Both the position numbers and the translations under genes were made by a program. 64,000 nt of DNA from Elmis aenea (taxonomy: Eukaryota > Arthropoda > Insecta > Coleoptera > Elmidae): contig OX393576.1 in assembly GCA_947652605.1 (NCBI GenBank), forward strand, positions 49,700,966 to 49,764,965, written 5' to 3'. Under the pieces are notes generated by a model. The model saw only the letters and a program-made list of their open reading frames with translations, searched no databases and was not told the DNA's origin. Below are positions 53,355 to 64,000 of the stretch, piece after piece (the first letter of the stretch is position 1; each line of letters begins with the position of its first letter).

Positions 53355-55146
53355 AGAGCTTTATGCAACCGGACCAATAACTGTTACATAAAAAATTAAA
53401 ATTTACTTATTTTGATTCTACAAAAGTTTAATCTATTTTACAACAAAATCATTTTCTAATAAATTTGTTATTTATCAGATTATATGATGAAAGTTAAAAA
53501 AAAAATTCACTGCTTCCAAAGATAAACACAAAGCAGTAATTGCCTACTTATGTGGATATTAAACTCCACTGCTTAGCGGCAATCGGTAAGAGTTACCTAC
53601 TTACCCATGAAACGGCTTTTGAGAGTTTTGGTTTTTTAATTTGCTGAGTAACAAAATATCGTACAGATTGAAATTTTGCCTAATGTTTGCATAATTTCAG
53701 AATTTTGTTTTAAAAAACATTATGTTTACAGAGCAATTACAGTTTGATTAAGTCGCGCAGTAGTAATTTTAATTTCTGAAGTTATTGTGCAATGTTTTGT
53801 TAAAGTGTAAGCCAAAAATTGCAAAATATAATTTGAAATAACTGATAAAAAAACACCTTTTGCCACATATTACCACATATTTTAACCACTTAACATACGA
53901 AATAGGTATTTTTAATTTAATTATCAACTGGAAAAAAACAAAATATCTTTGCATTATTGTAATATTCAACTTAAATGATTTTTAGGGTTCAACGGGCAGT
54001 AAAAGGCTTTTTACGTTAAAAAAAAGTTTGAGGCCCGCTGATACAGTGACTAAATCTAAGGGTAGTTATGTAGTAAGCCTAGAATAAGTGTAAATAAATA
54101 CATCACTTTGACGCAAAGGCAAATTTGCATCAAGGTGATTTTTTTTTTGATTGGGGTATTTAAAAGCTCGTAATGATAGCGCGCTCCCTAGTTAACTGAT
54201 GATTAATCGTATATGTACACACATACTGCAGAACTTCAAAAAAGTTTAGAATTCTCATGCATAAAATATCAAAAGGTTTACCAGTTGATACAAATCGTTT
54301 GCAAAACTTAATGCTCAAGTAAATTGTAGCTTTCGTGCTTTTCAAATAAAATATACAATGCTTCTACAAACACTATTAAGTAAAGCGTTGTGATTTGTTT
54401 GAATAGAAGCAAGATTTAATGACCCATTCAAAGGAGATTGCTTAAAACCTTTTTTTAAATTTCAATTAACTGTATTTTCTTAAGCTGAGCGCTTTTTGTC
54501 TTCTCATCACTCATCCAAGAAATTATTCTCGCCCTGTAATAAAAATAAACACGTAAAAAAGTAACATTAATTGTAATATTATACACTCACGGGATTTTCC
54601 GGCTTAACTTATGCGAAGGCATACTTGGTTCTTCCTATTTATTTTTGATTAGGAGTTTGTAATTTGTACACAATTTCTTTGTAAATTGTTTTTTTCAGGC
54701 AGAGGGCAAGTTTGTTAATAATATGAAGCACTAATAATACAAACTTGTTGGCTAGTTTCATTTAAAACAGCTATTAAACACAAAACTTTCGAATCAACTT
54801 CTTGGGCATAATTTTAAAAGTTTCTGTGTAATGTTTTTAATTTCATGCTAGAAAAGCGTGGTGTTAAAAGCACAGCTGGTTAACGTGGCATGCCAGAAAT
54901 CCACTGAAATACACAACTAATTTCCCAAGCAGCGTGTTGGAATGTGCAATGTCTAGGCAGAGCATTAGTAAATGTTAAATTTGAACGATGAATATATTTA
55001 ATATTCGGTGTATTTAAATATATTTACTCACATAAAATCTCTGTAAGTGTAAAAGCTATAAAGTCCGTCTTATCGCAAACTTTTGTAGGATTTTAAGCTG
55101 ATCATAAATCAGTTTTAAAATTTGACCTAATTAGAACCAACAATAC
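53355..55146. other. No recognisable feature
   Basis: AT-rich. Short minus-strand frames (about 61-66 codons) lack motifs. Confidence 0.45.
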
Positions 55147-56322
55147 CCCAGTATCACAAAATATTGGGCCAACATTGGCTAAAAATTGACATACAATACT
55201 GGGAAAATATAGATATGTCAACATTTTTTAATATTGGTGAAATATTTTAAATTAATATTAATCCTATAACATTTTTTTATAAAGGATCTATATTATTAAA
55301 TAATACAGATTAATATACCGTATCGATATTGGTGAAATGTATACTATACACAATTAAAAATATATGCAACCAATATTATTCACCCTGATTGGTACAATGT
55401 TATATATGCATAAATCTCCTTCTTATGTTTTCATGGTTTAGAAATGTTAATATCAAATAATAGTCAAATATGGCTGTATAAATGGTTTATTCAAACTAAA
55501 AATATAAAAAAACTACAGAAAACCAACCATTATTTTCTTACAAGTCTGTATTTGGCCGACAATTTCATGCCATAACTGTAATACTTCAAGAATAATCTGA
55601 AAGTTTTCCAACAACAACTAGGAGCACTATTAATTAATTGATATCCGACTAAACCACAAATCGATGTCCGATTCAGGACTTCCATAGAAATTTGCTATAA
55701 AAGTCGCCACTTTTTTTGATTTTATTCTAGCATTCTCACTATCATAGCTTCTACTGTATTGGCTATTGTATCACCAACCGACATGATAATGCTTTCGTGT
55801 TCACTAATTTTTTAAATTAAAAACACATGGTAAAACTTAACCTCAAAAATGTGTGCGAATGTTTAAATACTACTACTATAAAATAACCTGTTAATCCAAC
55901 ACTATAAACTAATCACTTCATCAGTTCCTGATCCCTCTTCTGAACACTGTGGTGATGGCTCACATAAATTCACATAAATTCACATAAATTATTCTAAACT
56001 TTATGAGAGGGCAAACATAAAACGAGCGGTAACAGTAACAACATACATTCGTACTCTCATTCTTCCAATTACAATACAATTCCGCCTAACATACGCTATA
56101 CTGCTATACACTAACTCCATCTACATCCTGGAGCGCCAAATTCAAATTTTAAACTTATAATCTACTACAAAACAATATAAACATATTGGACCAATAACAT
56201 ATTAACATTGAGTTGTCTGATATTGTCGATTCATTAAAAAACTAGAAAAAGCCTATATTGGCTGAATGTTGCCAATAACAATATTTGTCCAATATTAGGC
56301 CAATATTTTTGTGCTACTTGGG
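55147..56322. mobile_element. Non-autonomous TIR element, CCCA(A)GTA..CACAAAA ends
   Basis: Left CCCAGTATCACAAAATATTG and right AATATTTTTGTGCTACTTGGG are imperfect mirrors. The subterminal zones repeat the words AATATTGGCC and CAATATT. The interior (55420-56160) is unlike the ends and non-coding; it includes three copies of CACATAAATT at 55961-55990. Target duplication unclear, superfamily not assigned. Confidence 0.55.
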
Positions 56323-56501
56323 TAAGTTTGAAAAAAATCTTGTATTCCGACTTTTTGTTTTCTTTATAATCTTCATTTTTCTACTAAGATATTTGTGTAA
56401 CGAAATGGAACAAATCAAACCTTAGGATTTTTTTGTTAATTACTGCAAATGATGTAAGTCGATTAAAAAATTTTTAACAGACGCCTAATTAAGTTTAAAT
56501 A

Positions 56502-56655
56502 TCTTCTTCTTCTTCTTCTTCTTCTTCGTCTTCGTCTTTTTTTCTTACTTCGCCTTCTTTTTCGTCCTCTCCTTCGTCTTCTTTTTCGTCCTCTCCTTCG
56601 TCTTCGTCCTCTCCTTCGTCTTCGTCTTCTTCGTCCTCTTTATCTTATTTTTCTT
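56502..56655. repeat. CTT/TCG-rich microsatellite
   Basis: A run of CTTCTT that grades into imperfect TTCGTCTTC and CGTCCTCTCCTTCGTCTTC units. On the minus strand it would encode Glu/Asp/Lys repeats, but no larger frame supports a protein. Confidence 0.85.
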
Positions 56656-56659
56656 CCTA

Positions 56660-57010
56660 ATCGTACGCCTCGATTTTAGGTATATGCCTTTTGTTTCTTC
56701 TTATTGTATGTGGACTTTGTATGGATGACTCCCTCCATCTCTCTAGCTCCTTTAATCTTTCTTTTCGAACCTTCTGCTTGCGACATCTTTTTTTGCCTCC
56801 TTATTCCATGATTTCTTTGATTTTCCGTTTGGGCTTTTTTCGCCAGTTCACGGCTAATAGACTTCCCTGGGCATCCTATTTCCTCCTATCCGATGCACAT
56901 GACGCAGCCATTGTAGTGTGCATTCTAGATGTTGTGTTCCATTTGTTGTACTTTAAGCTTTTCTTAATGCTTCTTTTAATATTACGTTATACTAATTCCC
57001 TTGGTATGAA
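56660..57010 (-). pseudogene. LINE C-terminal tail fragment
   Basis: Minus strand: TQHLECTLQWLRHVHRIGGN, RMPRE, then pieces in several frames with TGEKSPNGKSKKSWN. The order 'W.GHV.R…..R.PK….GKR..GRPKK.W' is characteristic of the region behind LINE reverse transcriptases. Interrupted by stops. A 138-codon plus-strand frame over the same bases is hydrophobic and probably its shadow. Confidence 0.5.
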
Positions 57011-57083
57011 TTTCTATTGTGCACTAGATTTTTGGATTTTTCTAGTATCATCATTCGTTTGCGAAAAATTAACTCGGTACCTA

Positions 57084-57149
57084 TACAGGGTGTCCCAGGT
57101 ACAATAAGCGAGATCCCCATGCTGGAAATGTTATCTGGGACATCCTGTA
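57084..57149. mobile_element. 66-bp palindromic remnant of a mariner-type MITE
   Basis: TACAGGGTGTCCCAGGTAC and mirror GTTATCTGGGACATCCTGTA with almost nothing between. Same family as 49625-49949, reduced to its two ends. Confidence 0.65.
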
Positions 57150-57412
57150 TATCAAATTATCAATGTATACAAAATACAAAACATTTTTAAAAAAATTTAA
57201 GAAGTTAGAAAGCTCGTAAAACTTAATTGTATGGGTATAAACAAACAAATAAAATTATTCGTTTTATTTACGTTTCTATACATAAAGTTACTCATTTTCG
57301 TGGAGTTGTAGATAAAAAACAAAAGGATATTAAAAAAAAATTAAAATTTATTTCGACTCATCTGATATTTGATTTGCAATAAATAGAAATTTCTGCACAT
57401 TTTTGCTTATTG

Positions 57413-58635
57413 TACAGGGTGGTCCAAATTCGATGGTATTTCATGGGTATCTCGGTTAATATTTAAGATAGAGAAACGGTTAAATTACCAAAAATGTGCA
57501 GTTTTTTGAGACAAACTCAGAACCGTTTTCAAAAATATTCTATCATTTCCGGTTTTCGAGTTATCGAATAAAAAGTGTTTTTTTGTCATATTAATAATGT
57601 GTCATATCTCCGTTATTGTTTTAAATATCAAAAATATTTATTAAGATTATTTTTAGATATTTTTATGTTTAATTTGATTATACTAAAAAAAAAATTTTAT
57701 GCTCGCCGTTAAAAAGTTACGACACAAACTTACCTTTTTTTAAATGAAAACGATAGTTGGCTATGACCTATTTAAATTCGTTTTTTTTCTCATTTCAAAT
57801 ATATAAGGGTTGATGTATTTATTTTCAACAATACGCAAGTTATGAAGGTTTTTTGTTTTTTTTTTTTTTTAAGAAAATCATAGTAGGCTGTGAAAACAAA
57901 AAATAAACAAGGTGTAAAACCTTATAAAACTCATGTGGTATAAGTTACCAAGATTTTTTAATTTGTTATTGAGATAAATACGAAAATTTTTGAACATAAG
58001 ATAAACAACAATATCTATCCTACATTACTGCTGATACCGACTATATTGTTGTTTTCTTATTTTCAAATATTTACAATGTTTATCTCCACAACAAATTAAA
58101 AAAGCTTGGTAACTTGTACCACATGAGTCTTATAAAGTTTTACACCTTGTTTTTTTTTTGTTTTTGTTTTCACAGCCTACTATGATTTTCTTTAAAAAAA
58201 AACTAAAAAACCTTCATAACTTGTGTATTGTTGAAAATAAATACATCAACCATTATATATTTAGAATGAGAAATTTAAATAGGTCATAGCCAACTATTGC
58301 TCTCAGTTAAAAAAAGGTAAGTTTGTGTCATAACTTTTTAACAGCGCGCAAAAATTTTTTTTTAGTATAATCAAATTAAACATAAAAATATCTAAAAATA
58401 ATCTTAATAAATGTTTTCAATATTTACAATAATAAGGGAGATATGGCACATTATTAATATGACAAAAAAACACTTTTTATTCGATAACTCGAAAACCGGA
58501 AATGATAGAATATTTTTGAAAACGGTTCTGAGTTTTTCTCAGAAAACTGCACATTTTTGGTAATATAACCGTTTCTTTATCTTAAATATTAACCGAGATA
58601 CCCATGCAATCCCATCGAATTTGGACGACCCTGTA
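57413..58635. mobile_element. Mariner-type foldback MITE, family D, 1.2 kb
   Basis: TACAGGGTGGTCCAAATTCG and mirror CGAATTTGGACGACCCTGTA. The arms of about 550-590 bp match almost throughout, down to GTGTAAAACCTTATAAAACTC / GAGTCTTATAAAGTTTTACAC. The centre is near 58020. No coding sequence; a hairpin of this size is the largest palindrome in the window. Confidence 0.85.
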
Positions 58636-59388
58636 CTGGCTTATAGTTCTTATAATTTCAGTTACACTTTCTAAAAAACCTGCAATACTCTGTATTAATA
58701 GAAGTGTGAAAGCATTGTTATTAACATCAATTTACGTAAATATTTTAATGAATTTACACAAAAACGCATATTAATAATAAACCGTATGCCATTATTAATA
58801 CCTATTAAAAATTTGCAACTGTGTTTAAATTAATGCCATTTGCAAAATAATGAAATAACTGCCTATTTTCATATCAACTCCTGTTTACAAATTATTGATT
58901 AAAAAGCACTTTTATTCTATTATTTCCTGATATACTGTTTATTGTACCATAAAACTAGCTTTATTGCGACATTACGTAAATATAATTGAAATTTAATGAT
59001 GTGCACACAGAACACTCTGTTTTATAAAACGCGTTCGTTTTAAAATTCATTTAAACCTGCAGGCTGTTATCTATTTTCGTGTACAAGATGCATTTTTCCA
59101 CTTGGAGTCTGATTCCCGCAACATGTAAAGTTAGATTAAGTTACTGCACAATTATTTATGGTTACATCCTTTGTAAAAGGTTAAGAGTGTCGGGGATAGA
59201 GATATGTGTTTGGTGCAATTGTTTGTTATGCAGGACTGTCCCGTACATTCCTGGATGTCTGCCAAACCGTTTTAAAGCTATTTAACTGTCTAACACTACG
59301 CTGGCGCTTAGCTATGGGGTCAATCATCGTATATCCCCATTGTGTATCAATTTCCTGTATACGTTTGTTTGTTCATTGAAAACGTGTA
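58636..59388. other. No recognisable feature
   Basis: AT-rich; a 68-codon frame at 59079-59285 shows no motif. Confidence 0.45.
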
Positions 59389-60498
59389 TACAGGGTATCC
59401 CAAATTCCAGTAAATGCATGGGGTTCTTGCTTATCTTAAGAGCTACGAGGTCGGTTAAATTAGGGCGAAGTTGCGAAATTAGATGCTTCTCAAATATCTG
59501 CAAAGACAATCTTTATAGCTGTCTTAGTTCAAAAGTTATTCAAGAAAAACTGAAAAAAAAATGATTTTAGTTTTTTCGTCCTATTTCCTACTTTTTTAAA
59601 GATATCAACAATCTGGAAGCACTTCTCCGTGGTAACTTCTTACGCTTTATATTTTGAGATAACATAACATTTTCAACAACGTTTCGTCTCTTAAGAAATA
59701 TCATCAACTTCATTTTTTTAGATACGGCGTAAAAATTTAATCTTATAGTCGGATAGCATTTTGTCTTCTGATTGACACTTAATATCTAAAATGATATTTT
59801 ACCACAAAAATTTGAGAAAAAATCATTTTGTCCAATTTGTTAATCAAATGACCTTACACAAAAATAAACAAAATAAAAAACAAAATAATTTTTTGTTTTT
59901 TGTTAAAACTGTCACTTTGACATTAATATGATCGTGATTAATTGTATAATTTGCAACCAGCTAGTAATTCTTTGATATTTGTGCTTTTGTTGGCAATTTT
60001 TATTTTCACTATGTTTTGGTACACTTTTAATTTATTTATTTATTCGCTATCCCCAATTATGGAAAATAAAAGGTGTTACAAATATGATATTGTAATTGTT
60101 TTAATGAAGCATTAAATAAACTGTTGAAATTTAAATAGCATGTTATGAGAAAACAAAATTATGTGTACCTATATTATGACATTTCTCGAAGTTGATGATG
60201 TTTCTGAAGAGACGAAACGTTGTTGAAAATTTCTCAAAATATAAAGCGTAAGAAATTGCCGTGAAGAAATACTTTCTGATTGTCGATATCTTTAAAAATT
60301 AAAGAAATAGGGCAAAAAACTAAAAACAATTTTTCAATTGTTCTTGAATAACTTTTGAACTAAGACAGCTATGAAAATTTTCTTTGCAGATATTTGATAA
60401 GCATCTAATTTCGCAACTTTTCCCTAATTTAAGCGAACTCGTAGCTCTTAAGATAAGCGAGATCCCCATGCATTTACTCGAATTTGGGACACCCTGTA
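59389..60498. mobile_element. Mariner-type foldback MITE, family E
   Basis: TACAGGGTATCCCAAATTCC and mirror GAATTTGGGACACCCTGTA. The arms of about 320 bp include GCATGGGGTTCTTGCTTATC / GATAAGCGAGATCCCCATGC and the motif YTGATGA-N14-CGAAACG (59678-59707 minus; 60192-60221 plus). The loop of about 460 bp is AT-rich and unique. Confidence 0.85.
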
Positions 60499-61457
60499 TA
60501 CAGACTGGTATAGGTACCTACATGTGCTTTTTTAGTAAGCAGTGAAGTGGGAAACTGTAGATAATTGATACTGTAGGCATCGCACGGAGCACACAGAATG
60601 TCCGAAATTCGACAACCGACTTGGTGGTTTTGCTTATCTTTTAAATCACGAAGTCAGTTGGAGCAATGTTGTGATATTTGTTGTTGAATTCTAAAAAGTG
60701 AAATATCACTTTGTTCAAAATTTTATTCTCTATACGTTTCTCTAATTAAATTTTGTCGGTCATTTCGTCTGGTATTGAACATAATCATTTTTTAATTATT
60801 TTATGGGCCCCATATTAAATTTTTACATTTCAAAAGCAGAGAGCAAATTTGGACAAGGCTGAATTTAAAATATGAGATTAAAATCTGGTAAAAGCTTTAA
60901 AACAATTTTATAAAAATGTTGAAATTGCGTAAGATATAACAATAAGTCCTTGGCGGATTTCTAAACAACAAAGTAAGTCAGACAGGGATGTGTACTTAAC
61001 AAAAGAAAGAAAAAATAAATTATTTTAAACCTTCTCAAGTATAAAAAGACCTGTGGTACAAAGATAGAGCATTCTGCGTTTACTGATATAGACAAATGCT
61101 AAAACGTTTTTGCGTAAAAAATAAGGATAGTAGTATTAAGGGACATACAAAAAAGTATATCTTACACAGGCTTCAGGAATTACTAAAAAAAAATGTAGAT
61201 AAAACAACAGAGCATATCACTAAATGAAATATCGTGCTACTTACACCAGTGCTCTTTTTTATTAAATATAACTTGTTGTGCGGTACTTTTTACACTAATT
61301 GTCGGTACAGCGTTCCGGCTAAAAAATAGCTCCGAATAAGACTAACTAACCACAGATGTAAAAAATGAAAGGCTCTGGCTGTGAAGCGTAGACGCAAACA
61401 ATCCACAAATTGGAAACCTATGAAAAAAATGGCCCGTCCAATTGCAGTACTTACCTA
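60499..61457. other. Orphan foldback-arm fragment near 60596; otherwise featureless
   Basis: AGAATGTCCGAAATTCGACA, followed by 'tggttttgcttatctttt' and 'cgaagtcagttggagcaatg', resembles the opening of the foldback arms in this window, without a tip or mate. The rest is AT-rich. Confidence 0.4.
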
Positions 61458-62981
61458 TACAGGGTTCTCGTTTTTCGCGGGCCACTATGGGGATCTCGTA
61501 AACGGTAAGAGTTACGACTTCGGTTAAATTGGGGCAAAGTTGTATATTCAGGTGCTTAATAATTTGATGAAAACAGAACTTATTTAGCTCTTTTAGTTTT
61601 TGAGATATTGGAAAAAAAAGTAAAAAAGTGGATTTTTGTTTTTTGCCCGTAACTTTTTCATTTGCTGTCGAATTTCATTTTTGTAAAAACATTTTTATGG
61701 CCACTTCTTGCAAGGAATCAAGCTCCCCAATTATATTTTCCGTGCGACGTTTCGTGTTTTTAAAACCATCATCAGGTCAATTTTTTCTTATAGACGCTAT
61801 ATCTGATTTTAACGCCAATTTGTAGAGAATTTTATTCTGAATTCGACAATGTATAACAGTTGGCACTTTTTTGAAACAATTGTTGTTAAAAATGGCAAAA
61901 ACAAATATTTTATTTAAAACAAATCCTAATCGGCATGGTAAATAATTGTCTTTGTTCCTTTTTCCTTGGAAGCACGTGAGTAAACCGTATGAAATTACTA
62001 TTAAAGAGATTTAATTTAAAAAATCGGTATTAATAAATATGTGAGGAATGCATTCACATTGTTCACTTATTAGCAAATATTTTTAGAATATTTTCTTCGG
62101 TTAAGTAATAAATGTCTCTAAAATGTGTATTTAATCCCTTATTTGACATACAATTATTTGTAACAAAATTTTCGTAATCAAATAATATAAGTGTCCATAG
62201 TTTACAAAGAACGTCTAGAAATCTGTTTATGCTTTTTGCTTATTAGAAGTCATTAACGCAGATAAAAGGCATAACTCGTTATTTTTTGTTACAAATAATT
62301 GCATGCCAAATAAGGATTAAATACACATTTTAGGGAAATGTATTACCTACTTAACCGAAGAAAATATTCTAAAAATATTTGTTAATAAGTGAACAATGTT
62401 AATGCATTCCCAACATATTTATTAATACCTATTTTTTAATTAGTAATTTCATGCGGTTTACTTACCTGTTTCCAAGGAAAAAGGGACAAAGACAATTATT
62501 TACCATGCCGATTAGGATTTGTTTTAAATAAAATATTTGTTTTTGCCATTTTTATCAACAATTGTTTAAAAAAGTGCCGACTGTTATACATTTTCGAATA
62601 CAGAATAAAATTCTCTACAAATTGGCGTTAAAATCAGATATAGCGTCCATAAGAAAAAATTGACCTGATGATGGTTTTAAAAAAACGAAACGTCGCACGT
62701 AAAATATAATTGGAGAATTTGATTCCTTGCAAAAAGTGGCTGAAAAAATGTTTTTACAAAAATGAAATTTGACATCAAATGAAAAAGTTACGGGCAAAAA
62801 ACAAAAATCCACTTTTTTACTTTTTTTCCAATATCTCAAAAACTAAAAGAGCTAAAAAAGTTCTGTTTGCATCAAATTATTAAGCACCTGAATATACAAC
62901 TTTGCCCCAATTTAACCGAAGTCGCAACTCTTACCGTTTACGAGATCCCTATAGTGGCCCGCAAAAAACGAGAACCCTGTA
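61458..62981. mobile_element. Mariner-type foldback MITE, family F, 1.5 kb
   Basis: TACAGGGTTCTCGTTTTTCG and mirror CGAGAACCCTGTA. The arms reach almost to the centre near 62215. Each contains GATCTCGTAAACGGTAAGAG or its mirror and the motif CTGATGA-N14-CGAAACGTC (61746-61775 minus; 62665-62694 plus). Both arms hold the same 65-codon frame (for example SSGQFF.IDAISDFNANL), which reads through the motif and is probably non-coding. Confidence 0.85.
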
Positions 62982-63537
62982 TAGGTACTAAATAAATTTG
63001 CACCCAGTTTAACGATATAAAATAAATGCTGTAAAATTTTAATAATTTATGCATGACTTAAGAAAAATCCTTGTTACTAATGTTAGGTTATAGATAATTA
63101 CAATTTACTTAACGGCCTCTCCACTTGCATACTAATAACCCGTTTATTAGGTATTAAAGACCATATTTGCCTTCGCAAATTAGACGAAAACAATGTTTTC
63201 GCTCCAGAATATACCAGAGCTGACTTCATCCCGTTGTTTTATAAATATATATTTAACAAACAAGTAGTACATTTTACTTTTTAACTTGGGTAAGCTCCAG
63301 TTCATTAGGTGCATTAAAAAGGTAAGAGAACAGTATTAAATTAGTTCTTGCAGGGTATTTGTCTAAAAGGAAGTTGGAGGTGTTCTTCGTTACTGAAAAT
63401 TAACTTCGTTAGTCGGTATACAATTTTTTTAGTTAAAGTTTTGCTTTGTGTCTTTGATGTTTGTGTATCAATGCATTTAATTATGCAAATACATTTGCCA
63501 GTAAAAGGCATTTTAATTTTTTTTTTATTTTTAATAA
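62982..63537. other. No clear feature before the hAT remnant
   Basis: AT-rich. The upstream part of the hAT transposase could begin here, but the frames are too decayed to recognise. Confidence 0.4.
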
Positions 63538-64000
63538 TTGCCGTACTTAGTGGGGCAACAAAACTTATTTAAAAATGCGTATAAACAACAAGACCCCTCA
63601 ACAATAGCAAGTTATGAATTTTTTTATATTTCAGATAAAAGTCTGGAACCTTTCTCTGATTGTAGTTTAATAAAAGAATGTTTTAAAATCGCTGTGAACT
63701 TTATTGGCCCTGAAAAAAAGCTTTTTTTCTAATATTATTATATTTAGTTACTGTGGCAAGATAAGATGATGAAATGGCAGAAAACGTAATATTAACTCTT
63801 AAATATACTGCTCATGACTTTTTATCTTACTCTCTTTGTCTTGATGAATCAACGGATGTATCTAATACTGCTCAACTTGTAATTTTTTTTCGTGGAGTAG
63901 ATATAAAGTTAAATAATACTGAAGAATTATTAGATTTGGTAATGATGAAAGGAACTACAACAGCTGACAATTTCTATTTTGTACTAAAACCTGATTTAGA
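63538..64000 (+). pseudogene. hAT transposase of the GTF2IRD2-like group, broken, cut by the window edge
   Basis: First frame: QQNLFKNAYKQQDPSTIASY, FFYISDKSLEPFSDCSLIKE, FKIAVNFIGPEKK. A stop and a frame change near 63720-63760 follow, then DDEMAENVILTL, FLSYSLCLDESTDVSNTAQL, VIFFRGVDIKLNNTEELLDL and MMKGTTTADNFYFVLK. The blocks 'PFSDxxxIKxC', 'LDESTDxxxxAQLxxFxRGVD' and 'ELLxLxxMKGTTT' are those of hAT-derived GTF2IRD2/ZBED-like proteins; the Asp in LDEST is the first catalytic residue. At least one stop and one frameshift make it a relic. It continues beyond 64000. Confidence 0.8.

Noticed and set aside
56502..56655. CTTCTTCGTC run as an acidic protein exon
   Set aside because: Simple repeat; the frame does not continue on either side.
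56691..57107. 138-codon plus-strand hydrophobic frame as a membrane protein
   Set aside because: The minus strand of the same bases shows LINE tail motifs. The frame is probably their shadow.
61628..62839. Paired 65-74-codon frames in the arms of foldback F as a small protein family
   Set aside because: They lie in mirrored arms of a non-coding element, which explains their similarity. The composition is that of AT-rich DNA.

Overview
The window looks like a piece of a large, AT-rich animal genome, most likely an insect. Nearly everything recognisable in it is transposable-element DNA: a Ty3/gypsy retrotransposon, a Copia-like LTR relic, Penelope-like and other non-LTR fragments, piggyBac-like, hAT-like, P-like (THAP), mariner-type and Helentron-like (HINE) elements. 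The species cannot be named from the sequence. I see no tRNA, rRNA, CRISPR array or convincing host protein-coding exon. The only long intact reading frames are gag and pol of one LTR retrotransposon.

Layout. Positions 1-15000 hold mariner-type foldback remnants, two internally deleted piggyBac-like elements with TTAA ends (7211-8173, 9550-10480) plus an end of a third (from 1026), a TA-flanked TIR element (5750-6942), a hAT-type MITE inserted in a foldback (12070-13933) and the 3' end of a Jockey-like LINE (14587-14994). Positions 18136-29234 are a nested LTR system. An 8488-bp Ty3/gypsy element (18588-27075; two apparently identical 1036-bp LTRs, gag, pol, 4-bp duplication AACC) sits inside one 1186-bp LTR of an older Copia-like relic on the minus strand. 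That relic keeps only 235 bp between its LTRs and has the duplication ATTG. Its other LTR (28049-29234) preserves the empty site.

Positions 29795-37540 are mostly hAT-type non-autonomous elements with exact 8-bp duplications, two of which contain further elements, and a mariner foldback whose arms encode opposed transposase remnants (33222-34157). Positions 38800-40830 hold an inverted Penelope-like relic next to a minus-strand LINE. Positions 42517-43508 are a Foldback-like element whose arms contain arrays with a 15-16-bp period. At 46576-48409 there is a three-level nest: a mariner-type foldback, an inverted HINE pair, and a P-like element with a THAP-type start. From 49000 to the end there are further foldbacks, one hAT MITE, LINE tails and, at the right edge, a broken hAT transposase of the GTF2IRD2-like group that runs off the window.

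Working genes. Only the gypsy element looks capable of activity. Gag and pol are in different frames and seem joined by -1 frameshifting just before the gag stop. No env-like gene is present. Everything else is relic or non-autonomous DNA that would need enzymes supplied from elsewhere. All identities are from reading the sequence and from family knowledge; no search was run.
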